Shown here in pieces: positions 1 through 4,872 of a stretch of DNA of 6,481 nucleotides; within the stretch, counting starts at the first letter, position 1; every line of letters begins with the position of its first letter. Source of the DNA: CAYZTD01 sp964638155. Lineage in GTDB: Archaea > Thermoplasmatota > E2 > DHVEG-1. The notes under the pieces were generated by a model. The model saw only the letters and a list, made by a program, of their open reading frames with translations, was not told where the DNA came from and did no database searches. The stretch lies in contig CAZWYI010000057.1 of the NCBI GenBank assembly GCA_964638155.1, positions 1 to 6,481 on the forward strand, read 5' to 3'. The position numbers and the translations under genes are program-made.

Positions 1-1
1 T

Positions 2-445
2 GTTTTTCAGAAAGTAGAGATGAAATTCAAATTTCATCTACTTTCCGAACTACTGAACATAGAAAAAAATATTGAAAAAGATATGGAAATTATTGCTCCA
101 AATATCTCCAATCTTGTTGGACCGTTGGTAGGTGCCAGACTTATATCTAATGCTGGAAATCTTAAGAAACTTGCTCTTCTACCTGCATCTACCATACAGG
201 TTTTAGGTGCTGAAAAAGCTCTTTTCAGATTTAAAAAACAAGGTGGAAAACCGCCAAAACATGGTGTAATTTTTCAAAATAACAGTATTAACAAGGCTCC
301 CAGGAAATTAAGAGGTAAAATAGCAAGGACCCTAGCAAATAAGTTATATATAGCAGCACGAGCTGATGCATTTACAAAAAGGGACATTTCAGATAATTTG
401 AAAAAACAATTTAAAGAAAAAATTAATGAAATTAGGAATATATAA
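2..445 (+). CDS. nop5: C-terminal part of Nop5/Nop56 (C/D-box sRNP core), 5' end outside the window
   Basis: The protein is the scaffold of the archaeal C/D-box sRNP that directs 2'-O-methylation of rRNA and tRNA. It bridges L7Ae on the kink-turn RNA to the methylase fibrillarin. The reading frame is open from base 2 with no stop, so the ATG at base 20 is an internal methionine; 147 residues are visible. The Nop domain is clear: GPLVGARLISNAGNL, then LLPASTIQVLGAEKALF, the family signature PPKHGVIFQ, and RGKIARTLANKLYIAARADAF. This is the RNA- and L7Ae-contacting half; the N-terminal fibrillarin-binding domain and most of the coiled coil lie outside. The end is compact, without the long lysine/glutamate tail seen in eukaryotic Nop56/58. 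In many archaea fibrillarin follows nop5 directly, but here the next gene is trkH. Family assignment is very secure. Confidence 0.95.
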   Translation, partial: VFQKVEMKFKFHLLSELLNIEKNIEKDMEIIAPNISNLVGPLVGARLISNAGNLKKLALLPASTIQVLGAEKALFRFKKQGGKPPKHGVIFQNNSINKAPRKLRGKIARTLANKLYIAARADAFTKRDISDNLKKQFKEKINEIRNI

Positions 446-455
446 GTACTTGATG

Positions 456-468
456 TTTATTTTTTTAT
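456..468 (+). terminator. Oligo-T tract after nop5
   Basis: A T-rich run (gtttattttttta) begins 11 bases past the nop5 stop and before the trkH ribosome site. Archaeal RNA polymerase terminates at such oligo-T stretches without needing a hairpin. No clear stem precedes it. The AT-rich stretch just after it (about 462-476) could also serve as the trkH TATA region, so the two roles are not separable by eye. Confidence 0.4.
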
Positions 469-507
469 TAAAAAATTTGAGGTATAGAGTAGGAGAAGTA
501 CTATTAA

Positions 508-2028
508 ATGAGTGATATAAAAACTGTATTGCGTGACCTTGGCGGTATATTTATAATGATTGGGTTTGTAACCCTTGTTGCTTTAGTAGTACCTCTATAT
601 TTTGGTGAGTTTGGAATAAATAAATCTTTTGATGGTATAGCTCCTTTTCTAATTACTTCTGCTATTTTTTTACTTTCTGGATTTCCACTTTTTTATTTTT
701 TTAGAAAATCCGATCCACCTGATTTTAAAAGTGCTATGGTTACAGCTGCCCTGTCCTGGCTTTTAATTTCTCTTATTTCAAGTATACCATTTATTCTTAT
801 ACCATATAATACAAAAACCCTTGCGCATATGGCTCCTCTTTCAGCCTTTTTCGAATCAATGTCAGGTTGGACAGGTACTGGCCTTACAATGGTTATAAGA
901 GAGGATTTATTACCTTATTCTCTTCAATTCTGGCGTTCACTTATCCAATGGGTTGGAGGAGTTGGAGTTATTGTTCTTTCTCTTAGTATTCTTGCTCGTC
1001 CCGGTACAGGTTCATTTGTTTTATATAAAGGAGAGGCTCGCGATCAAAAAACTCATCCTTCTATTGTTTCAACAGTTCGTACTATTTGGTGGATATTTTT
1101 ATTGTATTCAGTAATTGGGATTATCGCTCTTATTATAATTGGTGCTTTAATACCTGATGGTATGAGTGCATGGGAATCACTTAACCATGGTATGACCGGT
1201 CTTGCTACTGGGGGTTTTTCTGTTACTGATGATAGCATCTCTAGTTTTGGAGTTATTAGTCAGATTGCTATAATTGTTCTGATGGTTTTTGGTGCGATAG
1301 CCTTTTCTGCTCATTACAATCTCTTAAAAGGAAGGTTTAAAAAGTTTTTATCTGATGCCCAATTTAAGGCAATGATTGTTCTAATAATCATTGGTGTCGT
1401 TGGACTTTCTGTAATGAATTTAAATCTTTACAATGGTAATTTTTTAGCTTCTCTCAAATTTTCAGGTTTTCAACTTATTTCAGCAATTACCTGTACAGGT
1501 TTTGCGTCGGTTCCTGATCTATCAATTTGGTCAGAGGCAGCTAAATTGCTTCTTGCATTTGCAATGGTTGTCGGTGGAGCTGCTGGTTCTACAGCCGGAG
1601 GTATTAAACTTTTCAGAGGTATTCTTCTTTACAAAGGTGTAGGATGGAGAATAAAAAGAGCAATTTCTACACCCAGACGTGTTTTTGTTCATAAACTCGG
1701 TGATAAATCCTTATCTAAAGATGATGCAATGGATTTGATTAACGAGGCTGCAATTATTTCCTTTATGTGGGTTATTCTTTTATCTGTGGGAATTTTACTT
1801 ATTGCTATGATAACTCTTCCTAATGATATCTTTAAGTTAAGTGATGTCATTTTTGAAGTTTGTTCTGCTCAGGGTAATGTCGGATTATCTACAGGTATTA
1901 CAAAAATTACTATGTCGCCTATTGCAAAAAGTATGCTTATTTTTAATATGTGGATAGGGCGACTAGAAATTATACCAATTATTGTTTTGTTTAAATCATT
2001 GCTAGGTATTAGAAGAAATCTTATGTAA
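508..2028 (+). CDS. trkH: TrkH-family potassium uptake membrane subunit
   Basis: This is the membrane pore of a Trk/Ktr-type K+ uptake system; homologues work with a cytoplasmic NAD/ATP-binding TrkA/KtrA subunit, and none is in this window. The 506 residues match the family's usual size of roughly 480-500. Four pseudo-repeats each carry a selectivity-filter-like loop: SGWTGTGLT (about 119-127), MTGLATGGFS (229-238), ITCTGFAS (327-334) and QGNVGLSTG (455-463). Each has the expected filter glycine. The glycine-rich GGAAGSTAGGIK (356-367) and the C-terminal MWIGRLEIIP (481-490) are further TrkH hallmarks. Hydrophobic segments alternate with these loops throughout. The ATG is preceded by AGGAG at 491-495, 12 bases away, a slightly long but acceptable spacing. 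The gene appears intact. It converges with the 2035-2280 gene, the stops being six bases apart. Confidence 0.96.
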   Translation: MSDIKTVLRDLGGIFIMIGFVTLVALVVPLYFGEFGINKSFDGIAPFLITSAIFLLSGFPLFYFFRKSDPPDFKSAMVTAALSWLLISLISSIPFILIPYNTKTLAHMAPLSAFFESMSGWTGTGLTMVIREDLLPYSLQFWRSLIQWVGGVGVIVLSLSILARPGTGSFVLYKGEARDQKTHPSIVSTVRTIWWIFLLYSVIGIIALIIIGALIPDGMSAWESLNHGMTGLATGGFSVTDDSISSFGVISQIAIIVLMVFGAIAFSAHYNLLKGRFKKFLSDAQFKAMIVLIIIGVVGLSVMNLNLYNGNFLASLKFSGFQLISAITCTGFASVPDLSIWSEAAKLLLAFAMVVGGAAGSTAGGIKLFRGILLYKGVGWRIKRAISTPRRVFVHKLGDKSLSKDDAMDLINEAAIISFMWVILLSVGILLIAMITLPNDIFKLSDVIFEVCSAQGNVGLSTGITKITMSPIAKSMLIFNMWIGRLEIIPIIVLFKSLLGIRRNLM

Positions 2029-2034
2029 AAAAAA

Positions 2035-2280
2035 TTATTTTTCTTCTTTTTTTAGATATGTTAACTGCTGATCCTGATATTTTGTTATATACTGATCTAT
2101 TTTTTGTATAGTTGTTAGTAGTTTTATTGCTTCTTCGTCTTCTGGAGAAGGTGGAACACTACTTTGAGGGTTTGCAACCTTTTTTTTGTGGAAACTAGTA
2201 GTTTTGTATTCGTGGTTTAGTATTTCTCTTGCTTTTTTTAGATGTTTTATTTTTTCACTGAGCTGGGTAAATTCTTTCAT
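2035..2280 (-). CDS. Small charged helical-hairpin protein of unknown function
   Basis: I do not recognise this 81-residue protein. It reads as two amphipathic, charged helices (about residues 3-30 and 48-80) separated by a proline/serine-rich hinge (NPQSSVPPSPED, 37-48). Both helices have hydrophobic residues at heptad-like spacing, so a helical hairpin or coiled-coil dimer is likely. There are no membrane segments, signal peptide or cysteines. The ATG is preceded by GAGGTTGTGA, with GAGG about nine bases upstream of the start, which supports translation. It lies 49 bases downstream of the PPC-domain gene on the same strand, so the two are probably co-transcribed. Real gene: likely, from ribosome site, composition and position. 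Function: unknown. Confidence 0.72.
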   Translation of the reverse strand: MKEFTQLSEKIKHLKKAREILNHEYKTTSFHKKKVANPQSSVPPSPEDEEAIKLLTTIQKIDQYITKYQDQQLTYLKKEEK

Positions 2281-2329
2281 ATGTCACAACCTCAATTATT
2301 TTTAGTAATCATTTATTATCTAAAAACTT

Positions 2330-2752
2330 TTACTGAATACTAAGATTTTTTAGACCTGTTTCTTCATCGTACACTCTTTTTGCTTGTATATCTAACTTTA
2401 AAATTGCTATTTCTCCTGTGATACTAACTTCCCCGTCAATGAAATGTCCGCCTATGGTTTCCTTTTTTTCGTTTCCCAGTACAGCGTGAAGATGAAGTAT
2501 ATTTTCTTTTTCGTCTTTACATATATTACCCGATAAAGACAAAAGCTCAAAACGCTTTGTAAATTTCTGTGGTGTATAGTTATCCTTTTCTTTAAAATAA
2601 CCTAAGGTTACACTTTTTAATTGTCCGATTCCAGAGATTACTATTCCAGTTTTTATGTTATGTTTTTCACAAGCTTTTTTAATCATTTGATTTAAATCTT
2701 CATTTTTAAAAAGTCTTAAAATTACTATTCCATTTTTTTCTGTACTTTCCAT
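2330..2752 (-). CDS. PPC/DUF296-domain protein (PD1-like)
   Basis: The 140-residue protein is a single PPC (plants and prokaryotes conserved, DUF296) domain. In plants this fold is joined to AT-hooks; stand-alone archaeal and bacterial versions form trimers, bind a metal through histidines, and lack an agreed function despite the common label 'DNA-binding protein with PD1-like motif'. Visible marks are the glycine turn ISGIGQLKSVTLGYF (39-53), LSLSGNI (71-77), LHLHAVLG (86-93) and GGHF (101-104). His87, His89 and His103 would be the metal ligands, and all are present. An in-frame TTG at 2761 would add three residues, but the ATG at 2752 is preferred because AGGTTGA (2758-2764) sits just upstream as a ribosome site. 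There is no AT-hook. It probably heads a unit with the 81-residue gene downstream and diverges from the uracil-DNA glycosylase. Confidence 0.9.
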   Translation of the reverse strand: MESTEKNGIVILRLFKNEDLNQMIKKACEKHNIKTGIVISGIGQLKSVTLGYFKEKDNYTPQKFTKRFELLSLSGNICKDEKENILHLHAVLGNEKKETIGGHFIDGEVSITGEIAILKLDIQAKRVYDEETGLKNLSIQ

Positions 2753-2780
2753 GTGAATCAACCTGTGAATTATTTAGAAG

Positions 2781-2790
2781 GATATATATC
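2781..2790. promoter_or_regulatory. Palindromic TATA element between PPC gene and UDG gene
   Basis: The ten bases gatatatatc are a perfect palindrome. Their centre is about 28 bases from the ATG of the rightward glycosylase gene, which has no ribosome site, so that transcript is predicted to be leaderless. The centre is about 33 bases from the ATG of the leftward PPC gene, which would give it a very short leader. The spacing suits both genes in a 61-base gap. Direction would be set by the flanking BRE-like bases. Confidence 0.55.
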
Positions 2791-2813
2791 TTAAGATTTG
2801 TATTGTTTTTATA

Positions 2814-3377
2814 ATGGACTTAAATCAATTACATAATCAAATAAGTAACTGTAGAAAATGTGATTTATGGGAAACAAGAACAAACATTGTACCGGGTGAT
2901 GGAGACAACAATGCAGATATTTTTTTGATAGGTGAAGCACCTGGAAGAAATGAAGACCTTCAAGGTAAACCTTTTGTAGGGAGGGCAGGAAAGATTTTAG
3001 ACGAAATGCTGAAATCCATTAGTTTAAAAAGAGAAGATATTTTTATTGGAAATATTGTAAAATGTAGACCACCTAAAAATAGAAATCCTTCTAATTCTGA
3101 AATAAAAGCATGTACTCCCTATTTAGATAAACAGATAGAGCTTATAAATCCTAAGATAATTGTTCCAATGGGAAGTTTTGCAGCAAATTATATATTAGAA
3201 AAATATGGTTTAAAAAAAGATAAGATTTCAAATATACATGGTAAAAAATTTGAGGTTAGAACCTTATCTAAAAAAATTTTTATTATGCCCGTTTTTCATC
3301 CAGCAGTTGCCACATATGATAGGAAAAAAATTAGTATTATGATAGAAGATTTCAAAAAGATAAAGGAATATTTATAA
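2814..3377 (+). CDS. udg: Family 4 (4Fe-4S) uracil-DNA glycosylase
   Basis: The enzyme removes uracil from DNA, starting base-excision repair of deaminated cytosine. All family 4 marks are present in 187 residues, a typical length. Four cysteines for the iron-sulfur cluster are Cys13 and Cys16 (CRKC), Cys84 and Cys100. Motif A, GEAPGRNEDLQGKPFVG (40-56), includes the acidic residue after GEAPGR and the FVG turn. NIVKCRPPKNRNP (80-92) and PMGSFAANYIL (118-128) follow. Motif B is FHPAVATYDR (161-170), with His162 and a substrate-wedge loop. There is no ribosome site before the ATG, but the TATA element about 28 bases upstream makes a leaderless mRNA likely and supports this start. The stop is two bases from the convergent receiver gene. 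The gene looks intact. Confidence 0.96.
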   Translation: MDLNQLHNQISNCRKCDLWETRTNIVPGDGDNNADIFLIGEAPGRNEDLQGKPFVGRAGKILDEMLKSISLKREDIFIGNIVKCRPPKNRNPSNSEIKACTPYLDKQIELINPKIIVPMGSFAANYILEKYGLKKDKISNIHGKKFEVRTLSKKIFIMPVFHPAVATYDRKKISIMIEDFKKIKEYL

Positions 3378-3379
3378 TT

Positions 3380-3691
3380 TCAAAGTTTCTTTTTTACAAA
3401 CTCTACTAATTGGCTTTTGGTGAAAGGTTTTGTTAGAAAATCTTCTTTTTTTGTTGTATCGATATTTTTTTTGTTTGATGGTTTCATAGAAAATAATGCA
3501 GGTTTTTTTGAATCAGGTAATTGGGAATCTATAAGGATAAGTCCAAAATTATTTTCTTTTTTTGTTTCCATTAATTCAAATGCTTTACGACTGTTTTCTG
3601 CAGTCGTAACATTAAATTCATTTTCTTCTAAAATATTTTTTACTTCATCTAAAATATTTTTTTCATCGTCAACTATCATTACGCTTTTCAT
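3380..3691 (-). CDS. Short stand-alone response-regulator receiver domain, apparently lacking helix alpha-3
   Basis: This cytoplasmic protein of 103 residues is a receiver domain with no output domain. It opens directly with strand beta-1, MKSVMIVDDEKNILDEV, giving the acidic pair Asp8/Asp9; the phospho-acceptor is Asp55 in GLILIDSQLP (50-59), and the conserved lysine is Lys88 in FLTKPF (85-90). Asp55 and Lys88 are only 33 residues apart, whereas CheY-like domains have about 50. The segment after Asp55-x-x-x-Pro runs almost straight into a beta-4-like strand (PALFSMKP, 64-71), so helix alpha-3 seems missing, with Ser68 perhaps replacing the switch Thr. The frame stays open upstream to 3874, but that extension has no domain resemblance and crosses the GC-rich island, so ATG 3691 is preferred. 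No ribosome site is visible; the mRNA may be leaderless. No histidine kinase is in the window. Confidence 0.8.
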   Translation of the reverse strand: MKSVMIVDDEKNILDEVKNILEENEFNVTTAENSRKAFELMETKKENNFGLILIDSQLPDSKKPALFSMKPSNKKNIDTTKKEDFLTKPFTKSQLVEFVKKKL

Positions 3692-3740
3692 TTTACAATC
3701 AAAATTATTTAATATAAAATTAAGACTTAAATTTTTTGTA

Positions 3741-3815
3741 AAAAAAAGGGGGTAAAGGGAGGGGTGAGATGCAAGAAGAGGTGAATCAAAAATTATCCCG
3801 TCCCCTCCACGGTAT
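3741..3815 (-). ncRNA. Candidate small RNA or structured leader (GC-rich island)
   Basis: Bases 3748-3811 are about 53% G+C by my count, while the surroundings are strongly AT-rich. Read on the minus strand, a TTTATATA box at 3845-3838 predicts an RNA start near 3815. The RNA would begin near GTGGAGGGGACGGGA, include CACCCCTCCC, and end at CCCCCTTTTTTT (3752-3741), which resembles an archaeal terminator. A seven-base inverted repeat, GGAGGGG (3808-3802) with CCCCTCC (3764-3758), would close a 37-base loop. The receiver gene starts 50 bases further on, so this could be a separate sRNA of about 75 bases or a regulated leader of that gene. It does not match a tRNA or a C/D-box RNA that I can recognise. 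The strand and boundaries are inferred. Confidence 0.35.
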
Positions 3816-3837
3816 ATAATATTTCTAATGTTATTCA

Positions 3838-3845
3838 TATATAAA
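3838..3845 (-). promoter_or_regulatory. TATA box upstream of the GC-rich island
   Basis: The minus strand reads TTTATATA, the canonical archaeal TATA box, preceded by ggttata. The expected RNA start is about 25 bases downstream near 3815, just before the GC-rich segment. This spacing is the main reason for assigning the candidate RNA to the minus strand. Confidence 0.4.
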
Positions 3846-3960
3846 TATAACCTATTAAAATGACAATTTGACAAAATTACTACAATGAAATATTATCGTC
3901 GATTCACGTATAGAATTTATACACCTGAATAATTACCTGTTTATTCGTTTACACTAAATG

Positions 3961-3968
3961 TTTATATA
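3961..3968 (+). promoter_or_regulatory. TATA box for the four-helix membrane protein gene
   Basis: TTTATATA matches the archaeal consensus exactly. An RNA start about 26 bases on, near 3991, would leave a leader of about 22 bases holding the ribosome site AGGAGAGAGG (4003-4012). Confidence 0.55.
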
Positions 3969-4012
3969 TGTCAGATTTTTTTTAAGATACAAATAAAAAT
4001 ATAGGAGAGAGG

Positions 4013-4468
4013 ATGGAAAACATGCAAGAAATGTTTAAAAAAATAGCAAGCTGGTTATTCTTAGTAGGAGTCCTTGTAGCAGTTGTAGTTGGTCTTTTAG
4101 CGCAGACTTTATGGCCACCAACAGTTGATGCAACAGGTGCCATGACACTAAACTATCCAACATACATAACAATAGCCTTAGCAGCACTAGGTTTTGTAGT
4201 TGGAATACTATCTTTCTTTGCAATCGGTAACATAACACATGAAAGAATTCCAACATTTCTAATAGCTGCTTTAATACTAGTTGGAATCGGTGGAATAGGA
4301 CAATATTTCTCAAATCTAGATATCGTTGGAGCATATTTTGCTAATATCGCAGCAACAATAGCTATATTTGCAGCCCCAGCTGCTGGTCTCTTAGCAATTA
4401 GAGCTATATGGGACGCCGGAAAAACTGAGGAAATAGAAAAAGTTATTCCAAAGATGAATAACAAATAA
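4013..4468 (+). CDS. Four-helix integral membrane protein of unknown function
   Basis: This 151-residue protein has four clear hydrophobic segments at about residues 12-31, 51-72, 80-99 and 106-129. A short polar loop (about 32-50, with LWPPTVDATG) follows the first helix, and a soluble charged tail (about 134-151, KTEEIEKVIPKMNNK) ends the protein. The helices are rich in alanine, glycine and small residues, suggesting tight packing. I recognise no catalytic or metal-binding motif and do not assign a family. GGAG (4004-4007) lies five bases before ATG 4013. A second ATG at 4022 (residue 4) is also possible because GAGG (4009-4012) is nine bases before it. It has its own TATA box and terminator, so it is probably monocistronic. 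Its C/G-ending codons and alanine-rich content differ from the neighbouring AT-rich genes and may point to high expression. Confidence 0.85.
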   Translation: MENMQEMFKKIASWLFLVGVLVAVVVGLLAQTLWPPTVDATGAMTLNYPTYITIALAALGFVVGILSFFAIGNITHERIPTFLIAALILVGIGGIGQYFSNLDIVGAYFANIAATIAIFAAPAAGLLAIRAIWDAGKTEEIEKVIPKMNNK

Positions 4469-4500
4469 ATGAGATAGTTATCTCATTTTTTTATTTTTTT
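4467..4500 (+). terminator. Hairpin plus oligo-T terminator
   Basis: A near-perfect stem, AAATGAGATA (4467-4476) with TATCTCATTT (4479-4488), overlaps the last two bases of the stop codon and runs into T-rich sequence to 4500. It resembles a bacterial intrinsic terminator, although oligo-T alone normally suffices in archaea. The T tract lies only on the plus-strand side, so it serves the membrane protein gene. Confidence 0.7.
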
Positions 4501-4539
4501 TATTATATTTTTTAAAAATGTTAAGTCAAATTTATCTTT

Positions 4540-4650
4540 TTAATCAAGAGTATTATTAAAATATTTTAAGGCCCATTTATACAAATTTACAATGGTCATG
4601 GTCGTTAAACCAGCCATAAATCCAATTGCAACCATAACCATTGGACTCAT
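4540..4650 (-). CDS. Small single-helix membrane protein, 36 residues
   Basis: The minus strand encodes a 36-residue peptide starting MSPMVMVAIGFMAGLTTMTI and ending NLYKWALKYFNNTLD. One hydrophobic, methionine-rich helix (about residues 3-21) is followed by an amphipathic tail with aromatic residues and lysines near the expected membrane interface. This is typical of very small single-span proteins or accessory subunits of membrane complexes. The ATG follows GGTGGT (4666-4661) at a spacing of ten bases. That ribosome site lies inside the preceding 19-codon gene, whose TAA directly touches this ATG, so translation is likely coupled. I do not recognise a family. The combination of ribosome site, coupling and membrane-like composition makes a real gene more likely than chance. 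Confidence 0.62.
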   Translation of the reverse strand: MSPMVMVAIGFMAGLTTMTIVNLYKWALKYFNNTLD

Positions 4651-4710
4651 TTACTTATGCACCACCTTTTTTGTAGATAAAAATGCGTTTTTAAGGGCTG
4701 TATTTGACAT
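4651..4710 (-). CDS. Tiny basic peptide, 19 residues, upstream of the small membrane protein
   Basis: The peptide is MSNTALKNAFLSTKKVVHK: short, basic (four lysines and a histidine), without acidic residues, and able to form an amphipathic helix. Its ATG is preceded at seven bases by GAGGTGA (4724-4718), the best Shine-Dalgarno match in the window. The stop codon TAA is immediately followed by the ATG of the 36-codon gene, and the peptide's own codons form that gene's ribosome site. It may be a functional micro-peptide or a leader ORF that controls translation of the next one. No homology is recognised. Confidence 0.55.
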   Translation of the reverse strand: MSNTALKNAFLSTKKVVHK

Positions 4711-4742
4711 GTTTAATTCACCTCTTTTCTATAAAAAGAAAA

Positions 4743-4766
4743 GACTATTGACATAGATTGACTATA
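4743..4766 (-). repeat. Tandem 10-base repeat upstream of the two tiny genes
   Basis: On the plus strand ATTGACATAG (4747-4756) is followed directly by ATTGACTATA (4757-4766), and GACTAT occurs at both ends (4743 and 4760). The ten-base period puts the ATTGAC words on the same DNA face. The repeat lies 33-56 bases before the 19-codon gene, either in its leader or overlapping a weak GATATAGT TATA element. A regulator site is possible but unproven. Confidence 0.3.
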
Positions 4767-4793
4767 TCATGTTACTATTTGTCTTTAATACTA

Positions 4794-4801
4794 TTTATAT
4801 A
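4794..4801 (-). promoter_or_regulatory. Possible TATA box for the two tiny genes
   Basis: The minus strand reads tatataaa here, within atatataaata. The expected RNA start near 4771 would give the 19-codon gene a leader of about 60 bases, including the tandem ATTGAC repeat. The local AT richness makes chance matches common. Confidence 0.3.
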
Positions 4802-4872
4802 TTTCTAATTAGAATGTCATTATGAAAAAATTACAAATATATTTTAATAAAAATATATAAAAAATGATGGGC

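Larger units (their letters stand above)
3692..4012. other. 321-base intergenic region with a GC-rich island
   Basis: This gap between the divergent receiver and membrane-protein genes holds three things I can support: an AT-rich possible promoter for the receiver (about 3710-3718), the GC-rich foldable island with its own upstream TATA box (3741-3845), and the TATA box of the rightward gene (3961-3968). Between 3846 and 3960 I see only AT-rich sequence, with a 12-base-spaced pair of ACCTG words at 3923 and 3935 that I cannot interpret. Confidence 0.6.

Noticed and set aside
444..501. AAGTACT occurring twice around the nop5-trkH gap
   Set aside because: Seven-base matches are expected by chance in AT-rich DNA, and one copy overlaps the nop5 stop codon.
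1053..1238. 61-codon minus-strand frame inside trkH
   Set aside because: It lies fully within a conserved TrkH coding region and has no ribosome site or recognisable content.
3417..3755. Plus-strand 112-codon frame opposite the receiver gene
   Set aside because: It is a phenylalanine/serine-rich antisense shadow of the lysine-rich receiver protein and has no family resemblance.
3748..3764. Possible G-quadruplex in GGGGG-TAAA-GGG-A-GGGG
   Set aside because: Only three runs of three or more G are close together, so a standard four-run quadruplex is not supported.
3758..3809. tRNA-like ends: GGAGGGG then TG, and CCCCTCC then A, read on the plus strand
   Set aside because: The seven-base acceptor-like stem and T8 position fit a tRNA, but only 52 bases are spanned. 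The bases before CCCCTCC form no T arm, and there is no D arm or anticodon arm, so it is not a tRNA.
3769..3819. 16-codon plus-strand frame MQEEVNQKLSRPLHGI after GGAGGGGTGA
   Set aside because: The purine run looks like a ribosome site, but it is better explained as one arm of the GC-rich inverted repeat. No good plus-strand TATA box is at the right place. It is kept only as an alternative reading of the island.
3692..3874. N-terminal extension of the receiver protein (start at 3874)
   Set aside because: The extra 61 residues have no receiver or other domain character, cross the GC-rich island and precede a normal beta-1 start at 3691.
4035..4464. Two long minus-strand frames opposite the four-helix membrane protein
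   Set aside because: Both are antisense shadows; the plus-strand frame has the TATA box, ribosome site, membrane pattern and terminator.
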